NCBI GenBank assembly: GCA_964035545.1
Contig: OZ037768.1
Span: 3,771,501 to 3,835,500 of the forward strand
Source: Bugula neritina
Taxonomy: Eukaryota > Bryozoa > Gymnolaemata > Cheilostomatida > Bugulidae
Direction of reading: 5' to 3'
DNA length: 64,000 nucleotides
The translations under genes were made by a program, and so were the position numbers. Below, piece after piece: positions 38,924-51,930 of the stretch. Below the pieces are notes generated by a model. It ran no database searches. It was not told the origin of the DNA and worked only from the letters and a program-made list of their open reading frames with translations. How positions within the stretch are numbered: the stretch's first letter is position 1; each line of letters begins with the position of its first letter.

Positions 38924-39718
38924 TTACAAGCTTTTAACTCTGTATATGACAAACCATCCAACAATTGCAAAGAACAAGCCGAGCATCTTCTGAACAGTAG
39001 TATGGAAATACAATGATGTCGAAAAGAGCATAACTTCCCAGATAATCGTTAGCAATACAAGACAAACCATGATCAATCTTATTAGGATTCTGTAAGATAT
39101 TGAAGTTTCCTTAGAAGAGGACGTGTTGTTTCTTTCGATGCTATCAATCCTTTTTGAGACTTGATGAAGAACTTGGGATTCTTCATTTATTACAGAGGAA
39201 CAGAATGCCAAAAGAAAGCAATGCCCAGATATATCAAATCCGATCCATGTGTGACCTTCTTCAATACATGAGCTTTTAGTAACCGCTTTTGGGTTGGTAC
39301 ATGAACTAGTTGCGCCATCAATCCACACAAAACCATTTGCACAGATATACCAGTAAGCAGTCGCAAGGCTCAACCGAATAATGGCTGATGACAAGTTTCT
39401 AACTTCCTTATGTTCAATCATCTTGGTTAAAAGTATTAACACTAACACAGCACTCAGAGTCCAACCCCAACCAAGCTTTACAAAATATTGATTGAGTGCA
39501 TTATTTTTATCAGAAAAATAACTTCTCATGGGTCTCTGTATGTCAGTTAAAAAACTAACAAAAAATACAACTAAACAATAAACAATTAGTTTTTTTACTA
39601 TGTTAATTGTTAATATCAGCCGTAAGATAAAATCAAGTGAGTTATTAAAAAAGCTTGCAGTGGGTAAAGAAGTGATAACCCTTCGACTTCTTTTGGTAGA
39701 ATCTGCAGAAACAGCCAT
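38924..39718 (-). CDS. FITM, fat storage-inducing transmembrane protein (FIT2 type)
   Basis: A single uninterrupted frame of 264 residues, close to human FITM2 (262). There are several hydrophobic segments (about 33-58, 84-99, 112-131, 161-177, 211-235, 244-258), as expected for the six-pass ER protein. The two histidines of the lipid-phosphatase-like active site are present: H166 in GFDISGHCFLLAF and H239 in LYFHTTVQKMLG. FIT proteins act at the ER in acyl-CoA/lipid processing and are needed for normal lipid-droplet budding. The start codon sits in a good context (CCATGG). No intron interrupts the CDS, although the neighbouring genes are intron-rich; an intron could still lie in the 5'UTR. 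An 81-codon minus-strand frame starting at 39861 overlaps this start in another frame. Confidence 0.93.
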   Translation of the reverse strand: MAVSADSTKRSRRVITSLPTASFFNNSLDFILRLILTINIVKKLIVYCLVVFFVSFLTDIQRPMRSYFSDKNNALNQYFVKLGWGWTLSAVLVLILLTKMIEHKEVRNLSSAIIRLSLATAYWYICANGFVWIDGATSSCTNPKAVTKSSCIEEGHTWIGFDISGHCFLLAFCSSVINEESQVLHQVSKRIDSIERNNTSSSKETSISYRILIRLIMVCLVLLTIIWEVMLFSTSLYFHTTVQKMLGLFFAIVGWFVIYRVKSL

Positions 39719-40199
39719 GGACCTTTGATACTGCTAAAATAATAACAGAGAAACTGCAGAGTTATTGCAAATAACAAACGGTCTAATTTTCCTGTCATTT
39801 TTAGTAGCCTCGCAGTCTTTATGAATAACAATAAAAAACTTTGCCATTGCATATCCATCATTTGAAAAAGATATTACTTGTATAAGAGGTATTTTTAGTG
39901 CAACAAAGCCGTAGTAACCTGCATTGGAGTAATTCTTAAAATTCTAATTAAATTATTCAACCAATAGTTCAATTTGCAGTCAATTTTAGGTATAGAAGTA
40001 TCATGCTGAACTTTGATAACTAGCAGAATATTGCCATTATTTGAAGATAAGTTGCAAGTATAACAAGTGATTAGTTATTCAACTTACATAATTAAATCAT
40101 AAAAAAAGCAAAATATTTTATCTCAAATGATTTATGCATTACAAATAGACAACCTTGCAAAAGTAAACATCATGTGACTACAATAGTGACAATATTAAC

Positions 40200-40910
40200 A
40201 TATAATTCTATAAGTATAATGGGTAAAAATAATACTATAACTATAAGTATATCAACATGAGATATTACAATAATTATTATTATATTATATATGCTATAAA
40301 AGATAAATATCTAGTCTTTAAAAATAAATGTCTAATATTATGTATTTTATAATCATAATGATCATACTCACCGGCCCAAAAATTAATGTTTTTACCAGAA
40401 CCTTGGAAATGTTGCTTATCAATATATTATCATAATCATTATGTTATGATATCAACAGTGAGCTTAAAATTATGAAGTTATACTTATATAATAATAATAT
40501 ATTACTATTAGTATTTTAAGCCTAATAGTAATTAAGCTGAAAACTAAAAGAATTTGATAAATTTAATTATAATGATTCCACTTTGACTTTCCAGTGTGTC
40601 ATAATCAATATTTATATAAAATTATTATTTATATTGATTATGCATTATGGTGTTGATTATAATAAATTTATGATCACAATAAATATAATTAATAACATTT
40701 AATTTTATTTTAATCATGATAATCACTTAAATTGAATGATCAGACTGAAACCCGTCTTCGGATTGATTATCATGATCATCAATGATCAATCACGATACTA
40801 TTTGACGAAAATATTAATTGATAGTTGAATTCATACTGATAGTAATAACTTGTAATAATTCAATTAATGATTTATCATAATCAGTCATAATGATATCATT
40901 ATCACTGATG
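40200..40910. repeat. 6-bp-periodic S-W5 tract C
   Basis: Looser than the others: runs of C/G-ATAAT, C/G-TTATA and C/G-TAATA words, with ATGATCATCAATGATCAATC palindromic text near 40770. It lies upstream of the minus-strand FITM start. Confidence 0.55.
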
Positions 40911-41560
40911 AATGAATTAAAAATTACAAAACAAAGGAACCGTTTCACTTATTGCAGGATTATCATAATCTTTACGAAGTTGAACCTTGTGCACACTTTA
41001 TCTAGCGCCGTTTGCGTTTACACTTGCTGTCCAGTTTGCCATAGCAAGAAAATAGTAGGCTACCGACAAATGAAAAGACGATAATTACAAAATTGATACA
41101 TAAAAAAGACAACTCTGATTTTATCATTACTCCTTATAAATTTTCTGACCACGACCTGAAGTTGCTATTTTAGAACATGCTATTTACTCACGCAAAATTA
41201 CAAGAGAAACTATTACACTAATGATACGATACAAGCTGCTAACGCAGAATGTTTTTAGAATCTCTATAGAAAAGAAAGCAGAGCTAACAAGACTGCATTA
41301 AGTATGTGACAACAATGTTTCTTTTTCACATAGCAGATCGAATGCCAGTAATTTGAAAGGAACAAAACGAATGCCATATATCAGAATTAGATAGAATACT
41401 CTCCCCTTGTAGCAACTCAAAACACGTCTAATTACATCTGTTTTTTTTCATACTAATAGACAAGTGCTAATAATTTGTGATCATGGCAACCTCACACTGA
41501 CATTTTGTTTTATTGGTGTTTGAATTAAACTCATGACAGCTGACCATTTCATATCAATAC

Positions 41561-41566
41561 TTTATT
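41561..41566 (-). terminator. likely polyadenylation signal of eIF3c
   Basis: AATAAA on the minus strand, about 210 bp after the eIF3c stop codon. It is the nearest canonical hexamer I found. Confidence 0.55.
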
Positions 41567-41777
41567 AAGCAAAGTAAATAACTAATAATCAATGAAAAAT
41601 TGCATAACAAAATCTAAACATTGTATAGTTCATAACACATTTTGCGATTACCTGCAACTGATCACATGTTCCGGGGCTAGCATAAACTAGACATGGAAAG
41701 GCAAATCTAGAGTCTGCCAGCCCCGGATTACATCCAAAAGAGTGACATATTTTTAACAGATGACAAGATGCAGGCAC

Positions 41778-44700
41778 CTAGTAGTTTTTTTGCTGGTAAC
41801 CGCCACCTTGACCGCCACGACGGTTTTTCCAATGACCAGACTGGTTGTCATTTCTCCTGTATCCACCCCCTTGGCGGTTACCTCTCTGTTGGTTGTCTTT
41901 ATCATAACCACCTGCACATAACATAAACCATAAACATTGTTTCTACAAGCAAGATGACCAGCACCAAACCTACACATTATACCTGCTCATCAAACAGAAG
42001 GCATTTGTGAAGAACAAAAAGGCACAAAGTAAATTACAGACTATTTAAACCACTCTGTGAAAGCTAGGAGTTTATAAGGGTCAAACTCACCCTTATTCTG
42101 GTAATTGAAGTTTCCTTGTTTAATTTCCATGAGTCTTTCATTGTTCTCAACCAGAGAGCCCACTTTGTCACTGAGCTGCAGCGCAATGGACTGGAGACGA
42201 CTCGGTTCAGTTCGGTGCATCACGACAGACTGCGTTGGCTCATCTAGCGAAGCCTAACAGCGCACAACACAAACTGTAACAGCTGATAGATACAAGATCA
42301 TTCAGCTTCACCATTATTTTTTGGGCTGCACATCAGTCTACTTAAAAGAAACTACCATTACAGCTAATAGTCACTGACAAAGACAACTCTGTAAATAAGC
42401 ACAAATAAGAAGGAGAAACAAAAGCAGAGGTGGTAGAGGTACACATACCATCAGCTCTTCATTGATGATCATTTTACTAATGATACTGTGTATAGTAGCC
42501 CTGGGCAACTCAAACATCTCAGCCAGGATCTCCATACTCAGTGAGGTGTAGATACTACTGTAGGTGAAGAGGTACGTGCGCAGCGTCTCCTCCTGAATCT
42601 TCAGAGTTATCATATCACGCACAAGATCAGAGTTGGTAAACAAATCCCACACCTACGACATTGAAAACTTGATTACATAACAGCACCAGTCGCTATTCGC
42701 AGTCAACTTTTAGGTAGAGTGAAAAGATACATTAAAGTGAAGTTTTAATTCAGTGAAGGTTTTCACCAAACTTTCTGTTACCTTCGGTAGATATAAAAAT
42801 GAAAAAACACATAAAAACTAGGTCACAAAACACCAGTTTGCAGGGAGGTGTGCTGCTGTGTGTTGCATACCTTCAGGTTCATCTTCTCATTAATGAGAAA
42901 ATCTCGGCAGGCTTTCCACTCTCCTCTCTTCATAGCCTTGCTAGCCTGTACCACGTGCTCTCTCATGCTTTCTGGGGGACCAATCAGGGGCTGTCTCTCA
43001 CTGATTCTCAGTACGTGATGGAAGTTCTTACTAATCATACGTCGCTTCGAGTCCAACTCATGAGCTACAGTCAGATTTGAGCCAATTTAATGAGCTGAAG
43101 ACCGAGGTGCATGTAAGCAAGCTTACAGACAGAGTATGTAGAACTTGACGTAAAATTATATGCTATGAGTACAACAAAGAGCTACCAGAAATGAGAACCG
43201 CAACATTGAATACAGTTATTGTGTCACTTAGCATTGTTATTACACTATAGTTACACTATATGAAACTTTGGGTAGCAAAAGCTATCGTTTTAAACACTGA
43301 ACCCTTTTCTTTGTGAAGTATATAGCTGTGTGGAATATTCTAGTGCACCTGCAAGGTAAGGTATCTCCAGCAGCATGGCGGAGACGAGGTAGACACACTC
43401 CAGCAGCTCCAGGTTGATGTGCATGTGGTAAGGCATTTGCCGTCTCTTCTCAATCTTCTCCTGCTCAGCCGTCCTCTCATTCTGTCTCTGGAGGAGCAGA
43501 CCTTGGGCCAGCAACTCCTTGGCTCTACCTGAACTCTGTATGTCGAGCAGACAGTTGTGTGCATCCTTTATGTAGCCCTTGCGGAAGGCACACAGTCCCA
43601 GCTGCACCATGCACCGGTTGTAGCAGATCTAAAACAGGAAGCAAACAGCGTATGGATAACTCTTATGTTGCCATGCCAACAGGTAAATTATCACACACAA
43701 GTATATTCATAGAAGAACATTTCACATCTCAGTATTAGTAATAATAAACCAATAATCATAAATTAGTATTAATAAATTAATATTGAAGTTTGTTTAAAAT
43801 TATATAAACAGTTGAATGGTGGAAAGAGTAACAAGCAGCCACCTGCTTTGGTCTGTTGATCAAGGAATGTCCTGGGAGGCTTACATCAAGAAACACTGAT
43901 GACTGATTACGTAAAGCAGCAACTAGTACCTACCTGAGTGGGCACGTCAGCGTGTGTGACGGAGTCTTGCAAGTGAGACATGAGCATGAGGTCTCTAGCT
44001 TGAAACCACAAGTCATGGAGAGCGAGATGGTAGATGTGCAGAAGGATAGCCTGGGTTCTAATACGATCGGTGTTGTCCTTGACATAGATGTATCTACACA
44101 ACTCATTCATCTTTTCTATGCTGGTGTTCTTCTCCCCGTCATTGGCTGCCTTGTCAAACTAACAAATACATACACAAATGTTTTATATATCTTGCCTTGT
44201 AGTAGAGGTGACAGTACCTTGTAGTAGAGGTGACAGTACCTTGTAGTAGAGGTGACAGTACCTTGTAGTAGAGGTGTTTGATCCTAAGCAGGTTGGTCCT
44301 GCATTTCTCCTCAGTCGTGCCATGGCTCTCTCCGTATATTGCCAGAGATTCTATGATGGAGCAAATTCTTCTCTCATCCTTCAGCCTACACACAGCACAT
44401 CATGACATAGAAGACTCACAGGTAGGTGAGAGTACACACACACACAACTCGGCTATGGAATCTCTCACTGGACGACCTACAGACTTACCTGTCCACGTAA
44501 TCCGGAGAATGAGCGTCACACGCCTGCAACATCCTGCAGAACTCGTCGTCCATTCTCTCTGCCGTGGAGAAGATGCAGCCTCTCAGCCGGTATGGCTCTT
44601 CCGTCACTATTTCCTGCTCCTCCAAGATGTCCTGGGAGAGTTTGATGGTCGGGTTGTCTCGGAGGAGTTGGAGCAACTCTTCTACTGCATCCAGACACCT

Positions 44701-47700
44701 ACAACCAGCAGAATGCAACTTATCTTTCTACAACCAGCAGTATGCAACTTATCTTTCTACAACGTACCACTTGTACGTAACTTACCTTTCTACTACTCAT
44801 ATGTGACAAGGTACTGACTACTGACTTACTGATGAAATAGTGAACTTACTGTAGCCAGGACTCTGGTCTCATGCAGGAGGAGACGGCGGGGTTATAGTCA
44901 CACAGAGCAGAGACTATATGGAACCTGATCTTCACCTGTAGACCAGCACCTAAGTTGGCGCCATGTGCAATATCTCGCAGTTCCTCCAGCAAGGACACCT
45001 ACACATAGGCAATGGAGTGAGTTGAAGTACAAATATAAGCATGTGCATGTAGGGAAGGAGATTATATGAATCACATAACTTAGTTACAACCTAATGTTAA
45101 TAATCTAATGTATGAATGATTATGTAATGTAGATCAAAGCATACAAAATTTACAATAACGCAAAATTTTTGATGCAACTTTTTCGCATATTACATATAGA
45201 TAAGAGACTTTATTTAAAAGTTTTTCGTTGCACCAATACCTAACACATGGTCTAGAAGGGGCTTAGTTTGTGACGGGAAAATCATAGAGCCTCACCTGTT
45301 CTCCCCTCTTAGTTCCTTTTTTTCCTCTCACAGCAATGATCTCAGTCAACTTCTTAATGACAGCCTCGTGTGTGATTTCCTGGTCTTTCTGGAACATCTT
45401 GGGTCTCTCCTACACACCAGAACCAAACAATCCAGCATTCAAAATAAAATCATAAAAATTAACAAAGTTTGCTTAAAAAAGTTTCTAGATACAAATTAGT
45501 AATAAACCAATTACTGCCAGAAAGAAAAGTTTGAATCAAATAAAATAGAAAATATAGTAAACACAGTGCATAGATTTTGCTAACTTTAGTGAGTGTTTAG
45601 CTTCATTTCTATTAGATTGCAGAAAATTTGCTGTTTCTTGTTGATTCTGTCTTGGTTCACATTATTAAACATATTAGAACACTACACATGTTATGTGACT
45701 GTAGAATACAAGTTTGAAACTAATTTTGTTGTCTCAGAAAAAGTTTGAGTGTCAAGTTAGAAAGATGAGACTCACCTGTGGTCGAGCACCGGAAGATACT
45801 TCTGTCCACTCTTCACCATCATCTTCAACCTTCACCTGCTTCACCGGTTTCGGCTTAGCAGCTGGCTTTACTTTCCTCTGCTTCTCCTCAGCCGGACTAA
45901 ACACATAGGAAGGGGAAAATGATGCCTCGTGACCCGAATCAAACATATCAGAGTAACAGAGGCCAGGAGTTGTATTGAAAACCCTAGTTTTAGTGTAGAC
46001 TAGAAACTTACGTTCTCTTGAGGAATCTGTGGGCTGGGTTCTCAAACGCCTCATCCTCAGATGAGCTGCTGTCTTCGTCAGATGACGGCCAATCAGAACT
46101 GTCATCAGAGTCAGCCTACCAGTAAAAATAACATTTTTTTAGACTTACTTATGCTTGAATAATGTTTTAAGTTTTCATTCGTACTTTACTTTGAGCTTTT
46201 TAAAAGTATATAAAAAATATTTGATAATTTGATGTTATGTTAAAATGTAGAATCTGTAGACTTCAAAAGGGTTACACAACACACTTATGGTACATTCTAC
46301 CCTATTACAAGAAACTATTTTTCTCAATGTGCACATCTTCATACTAGTCAGAATTAATTTAGTGAATTTCAAGCACCTCAGTAACACTAAAAATAAAAAA
46401 ACTTATTTATGTTAAAACCATCAAAACTCATTTGATTAAAGTTATCTATTTTATAGAGAGCTGGAGATTCTTATAGTCTTTAAACAGCATATATCTGCTT
46501 CTCCAGCATATCTGAGTGTTCATAGCTGTGGCAAATACTTGAAGAGACATAAAGTGTGTAATTTCTCACGCGAGCTTTTGGTGCCTTGACTGTTTTCTCT
46601 TTCTTGGGAGCGGCAGCTGGCTTTGCAACAGTTGGAGATTTGACGACAGGTGCAGCTGCTGCCTTTTCCTCGTTATCTTCTGCTAAATATTCATCCGGAT
46701 TCTCCCGATACAGCTATTAGAACCACCACCAACAGTTATAGCAATGTGCCTACTTTATTTCAGCTTGATGACAAAACACAGCACACTGTTGTAGAGTAAA
46801 ACACTGAATGAATATAATAACTGAAGAATGGTATTGACTAACCACAATAACAATGATAATAAACCAAGAATAAGTTTGCACAACACATTGCAATGACTTT
46901 GGGAAGAGCTAAGGCAACATATATAAAAAGTGTACCTTCAGCTCATTCTCAAAATCTTTATTGTATTTCTTCAACCTCTGTCTCAGAGTTGTCAGGCCTT
47001 TAGCATTGTTCTTGCTCATTGCCTTTTTAGCATCTTTGTCTTCCCAGAGCTACATTCACAACAAAAGTTCAGCAATCTTATAGCTCAAAAACATATCTTA
47101 CCAACGAAACTGACTATTTTTCACGATGGCTTGATTTTGTAGCAAATTTTATCACGGTGCCGTGCGGCTATTGCACTTTACTAGCAGAGCAAGGCTCACC
47201 TCAGCTGTGAAATCCTCCAACTCAGCTAGATGGCGAATGAAAAAGTGAGGCAAGCCCTCTTTATCAATCACCCGCTTAGCCTTCTCAAATGCTTTTGTCA
47301 GGTTCTCAAACGCTGAAACATGAAAGATTAAGAATGTATTCAGACCGCTCAGTTTAAATATCATCTATTTTTAGGCTTCCCAACTACTCACTCTCATACA
47401 GTAATTTCACCATTTATTGTAAAGAAAATAATACTGAAATCGCTATACATTTTAGTAAAAAGATAGAGTAACTAGAAATATGAAATTACCACATTGTTTA
47501 AAAAACAATACCTGTAAGAGTATTGGCCATATCTTTGATCTTCCGGTAGTTTTTACTCGTCTTAATTATTTCTGAAAGCTCATCAAACCGCTTCTCCTTT
47601 TCACTTTTAACAACTCGTTTTGCATCATCGTCATCGCTGTCACTCCAGGCAGCAGCTCTTCAAATAATTAATAACAGCAAAATATAGCTAAGTTTATGTG

Positions 47701-48069
47701 ACGAGCTCTAGAATAGATTTGCCATCCATAAACACTGGAAACTCCACATATGTGAAAAGGGCAGTATATGGATGAAGTGCGCCTAGCTATCATGAAAAAA
47801 CATTTTTCAATTGAAATTCATTTAATAACTTGTCACTGGATGTTTGCCAATGCTTGTGAAAGTTAGAGCCTAAATTAGATAAAACTGTCTCCAGATGTTA
47901 ATTAGACTTTTTTTTTATCACCCATTAATTAATTAAACTTGGTCTGCACAAAAATGAATTGGGATAAACAAGCTTACTTTGCCGATGGGGCAGCTCGGAC
48001 TGGTGCTACTTCATCTTCAGATGATGAAGATTCACTTTCAGTATCAGATCCAGCAAAAAATCGAGACAT
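41778..48069 (-). CDS. eIF3c, translation initiation factor 3 subunit C
   Basis: Seventeen phase-consistent exons, 5' to 3': 47978-48069, 47512-47657, 47200-47312, 46936-47049, 46570-46713, 46012-46115, 45776-45896, 45296-45409, 44850-44998, 44489-44698, 44262-44385, 43934-44158, 43349-43628, 42871-43064, 42449-42652, 42091-42253, 41778-41911. The product is 876 residues (human 913). It starts with the family signature [14 protein letters not shown] and an acidic Ser-rich stretch. The N-terminal eIF3c domain follows, then an Ala/Lys and a Ser/Asp-rich linker, the helical core ([31 protein letters not shown]), a C-terminal PCI domain ([20 protein letters not shown]) and a Gly/Asn/Arg-rich tail ending QQKNY. 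The subunit is a scaffold of the eIF3 core and contacts eIF1 and eIF5 through its N-terminus. The exon 1-2 acceptor (TTGAAG) is the weakest junction. Confidence 0.96.
44195..44277. repeat. 22-bp tandem repeat over an eIF3c splice donor
   Basis: Three full copies and a partial fourth of a 22-bp unit whose minus-strand reading is TACTACAAG/GTACTGTCACC. The repeat spans the 3' end of eIF3c exon 11, so the exon end and its donor are copied three more times downstream in the intron. Only the first donor (exon start at 44262) gives the frame of the next exon, unless three copies are added (66 nt). Confidence 0.9.
44701..44800. repeat. about 35-bp local tandem repeat
   Basis: About 2.5 decaying copies of a unit with ACAACCAGCA and ATGCAACTTATCTTTCT, in the eIF3c intron next to exon 10. 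Confidence 0.8.
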
Positions 48070-49975
48070 CTTTGAACTATTCTACAACATGTAATTGCAG
48101 TCCATAACTGAAGTCAATGTTCAACATGAGTACACGACTACGCAAAAATTAAGGTATAGGACAATTTTAATTTGAATGGCTACTATAACTATAACTTATA
48201 ATATACGTATAAAGTGGTTTATATGCAGAATGAAGTGCCTGCCAACAAATATTTGTAAGTCATTACTTAGAGGTCAGCTAGTGAGAAGTATTGACTGAGT
48301 TAATTTGATGAGTAATACTAATAGACTAATAGTAATAGTAATACTAATACTAATTACACTAATTGTCATAGTGAAAGTGACATTTTATATTTATTTATAT
48401 TTTTATATTTATATTTTATTATTTACTTTTACGTTTTATATTACTCATTTACTGTAATGAAACATTTTGATTTAGTTTTACTAATTTCAATTTCAATTTG
48501 AAGTGTTTCAACTTTCAATTTCCATGTCAAGTCATTATCACCATCACTATGAGTATGAGTCAGAGTGAGAATCAAAATGTTAGCATCAGCATTGTTATAG
48601 AGCAGTGTTACTTTTAGTTTTACTCTCAAAGTTAGTATTAATATTACTATTGATAAATTAGTGTATTACTATAACTATTACTAGGATTATCAATGTGAGA
48701 AAAACTTCTTTGCCCGCGTGGAATAGGCAAGCGCAACAGGATATACATAATTGAATGATGCGCGAGCAAATTATTGACGGCAGAAGTGTAAAGTTATCAG
48801 AGTTGTCCACTTTCTCACGGCGATCAGTTCTCTTTGGCTTATCATATTTTTATTGTATGTGCCAAAAGCAGCATATAACTGGGTGATGATATAATGGTGT
48901 TGGTAATAAAGTTAAAAAACAAAAAACAATTATTTAAATTTTTTTATGTTCAAGCCAAAATTATGCAAAAAAGTTTGTGATTTTGAAGAACAAAACAACT
49001 TATTACAGACTTTGGCCAACTCAGGATATTGAATTTTGTGATAATATTACAATAATATTGTATTTGATATACACTGTACGCATATGATACAATACTTAGC
49101 AATGTGCTTTAGCAAGTGATAAGCCTACAGAATGGACATGTATTAAGGTTGCAAGATTACAAGATTAAGGTTATTTGGTATCTAGCTATTAAAAGTGATT
49201 ATGTAACACTGCCTGTATTATATTTTTGTGCTACAAGATTAATGGTAAAAACATGAAGTTATGATCCAATAGATGATGTTTTACCTTGTTAGCAATCACA
49301 TAGTATTCTCAGATAAATATATCTGCTACAAATCTAGAACTGCTGGAGTTGTGTTCTCTATAAAAATTTTCCTAAAACAGGAATGGTAATTTGTTTTTAT
49401 AATAAATGGTTCAAGTAGTTACAATATTCCTTTTGCTTAAATCATAATAGCTTTCACTATCTGGTCACAAAATATGGCAACACACTTGCTCTTGAAGAGT
49501 ATAACTATTTGATTGTTCTTAAACTACATTAAAAGATTCACGCATTTTACATTGTGTCCACGTTTTGACAACTTAAACAATATTCTGGATTAGGTTGGTT
49601 TAACAATCTCATGCAACTTTCCTGTTCTATACAAATAAAGACAACTTTTAACTATGAAATATGATTTTTTTTATTTGTACTTAGAAATATTGAGCCTGCG
49701 CCTCAAAATTCACACTAGTCTTATATTTATTCTATCATATAAATATTGCGTATTTCATCTATGGTGAGTAATGAAAGATGGTTATATGAAAGATATATAT
49801 CCTCGAGAATTAAATATAAGAAATCAATGTGAGAAATTTTTACTATATCAAAAAGAATATATGAATCAAACATGCTAATCTACTAAAATATTACAGTATG
49901 TACATACATGCATACTACATAGTGGTGAAAAATGGACATGTTATGAAATTGTGAGCAACTTCATGATAGCTGATT
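48070..49975. other. eIF3c 5' flank and NF-YB 3' flank
   Basis: It contains tract D (48290-48690), just upstream of eIF3c, and minus-strand AATAAA signals past the NF-YB stop (TTTATT at about 49670 and about 49727). No gene is supported. Confidence 0.5.
48290..48690. repeat. 6-bp-periodic S-W5 tract D, upstream of eIF3c
   Basis: ACTAATAGTAATAGTAATAC words at about 48315-48350, then C/G-AATTT and C/G-TTTTA words, ATGAGTATGAGT, and C/G-TATTA forms to about 48690. It starts about 220 bp upstream of the eIF3c start codon. Confidence 0.65.
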
Positions 49976-51419
49976 TCAGTCAGCATCCAATGCAGCAGTT
50001 GCTATATACTGAGCAGGGTAATAGACATTTTGACCTTGAGGTCCGTCTCCCAAGGTCGCTATAATAGTGCTTCCTTCAGCTGAAATTAAAGACAGTATAA
50101 CGCCTGAGAATAATGCAAAGTCATATGGCTGTACTAGACTAATCCACTATAGTGTATAGATATGTTATATTTATAGACTCAACTTTGATAGTTGTACAAA
50201 ATTATGTGTGTGGTACATACCAAACATTGCGTCGTCTACACTGCTGATTCCACATTTAGCCTTTGTGCTCTAAAAAACAACATATATCTTTTTTTACAAT
50301 ATAGTAATGTCATGTATTGATGTGAACTGTCAACTTATCAGCCTGTGAAAAAGCAAATGCTATGCAGGTATGAAATTACCGTAATAATAATAGTAAAGTA
50401 TAGTACAGATCTCATGTAGGTACAGTTACTTGCAGTTCAATACTTAGTAATATATATTCAAGATAATGCGTGTACCACAGCTGGTAATATTTGTATACCA
50501 ACTGTCAGATTTATGATCGCGTTTATATATCTAACCACAGTCACCTACCTCCCTATATTTGTGAAGATATACTTTGAGAGGCTCCACGTAATTGTCAAAG
50601 CCCAGAGAAGACATGGCATACAGAATATCCTCACCATTTATTGTCTTCCTCTTTTCTTGTGAGCACCTATCACTTGCTCTAAACAACTTGAGTTAAAGAT
50701 GCCAACAGCTCAACATGTTGCTCTGCTTACACTTTTCCCTACACAAAACTCAATGTTACTCTGCTCAGTATATTTCACTCCACTTTAAAGTAAAATATTT
50801 TAGTGCATATGATGTGAATTACATTCCTAAATACAACTCAAAAACTGAAAGTAATGGCAATGTCAGATGCAAAAATACAGCTTATGAAAACCTGCAGAGC
50901 TGCATTAGGTACTAGCAAGATTGGGTTGTGTGATTTATTTTGTGTTGCATTAATGGTTGTAAAGGATACTCGCTGGTGATGAAGCTAATGAACTCAGATA
51001 CACATTCTTGACAGCATTCTTTGGCTTCCTTAGAAATCTTTCCAGAGTTGGGTATGGCTTTCTTCATTATTCGAGCCACATTGGCAATTGGTAAAAATCG
51101 ATCCTAAAATAATGGCATTTTATAGTCACAATAATATGAGCAAATACCAGCATATGTAAAAATCGACGGAAAATTGATGTTAACGTAAATTTTCAGCATC
51201 ACATGCCATATAGGCCAAATGTTGAAGTCAGCAAAAAAAAATATATACATAAATAGAATAAAAACAGCAAATATATACCTGCTCACGAAGTTCATCTTCT
51301 GTTTGAGATGCACCTAAAATGGAGTCAGCTGTCACTCCAGGCTCAGACATGTTAGCATAGGTAGCAGTGCCAATAAAGCTTGTACCGTCAGTAATTGATG
51401 AATCAGAATTTACAGCCAT
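49976..51419 (-). CDS. NF-YB (CBF-A), CCAAT-binding factor histone-fold subunit
   Basis: Five exons, 5' to 3': 51279-51419, 50970-51103, 50549-50678, 50221-50269, 49976-50079; 185 residues (human 207). The start is preceded by a good acceptor (TTTTTTGCAG, ending at 51424), so a 5'UTR intron is likely. The histone fold covers about 48-135: [69 protein letters not shown]. These match the family closely, including the stretch that pairs with NF-YC. The N-terminus and the Gln/Tyr/Ala-containing C-terminus are divergent. The protein works as a trimer with NF-YA and NF-YC at CCAAT boxes. Confidence 0.96.
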
Positions 51420-51639
51420 TTTTCTGCAAAAAACAACACATAATCTAACATTCATCAACCCAGAGGGAAAACCTAGACATAGGATAGATAGCTAAATGAA
51501 TACTAGAAAAGTATTACAGCTTTATTATGATTTAAAAATAGCATCGCTTTTAAAACTAAAACAAGCAAAAATGTTTGTGAGCAGCACGTTTGTTAGTTAT
51601 TGCCTAAACAAAGTAAACACTAAATGAGTAGAGTGACCG

Positions 51640-51930
51640 CATAACAACTTATAGTTATAGTTTAAGTTAAACTTAATGTTATTCGGCTTCATTCAATATG
51701 ATTATCAACATGGCTAAGCCTAACATCAACAGTTACACTTATAGTTATAGTCATACAGTTACACTGTTACTGTACAGTAACTCAAACTGTAAGTGCAACA
51801 GAGTCAGGTGAGTATCAGTATGACTATGAGTATGAGTATGAGTATAAGTAGCGGCCAAGCCTAAATTAAAATTTAGCGTAATACATACCATTACCATTAT
51901 CATTATGATTATCAATTATTATTTATATCA
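51640..51930. repeat. 6-bp-periodic S-W5 tract E
   Basis: C/G-TTATA words (51650-51780) followed by ATGAGT-type words (51825-51855) and C/G-ATTAT words (51890-51930). It begins about 220 bp upstream of the NF-YB start codon. Confidence 0.65.

Larger units (their letters stand above)
39719..41777. other. FITM 5' flank and eIF3c 3' flank
   Basis: It holds 6-bp-periodic AT tract C (about 40200-40900) and, on the minus strand, an AATAAA signal (TTTATT at 41561-41566) some 210 bp past the eIF3c stop. No gene is supported. Confidence 0.5.

Noticed and set aside
51228-51458. Upstream in-frame ATG for NF-YB
   Set aside because: It lies beyond a strong acceptor (TTTTTTGCAG) directly before the MAVNSD start, so it is most likely in a 5'UTR intron.
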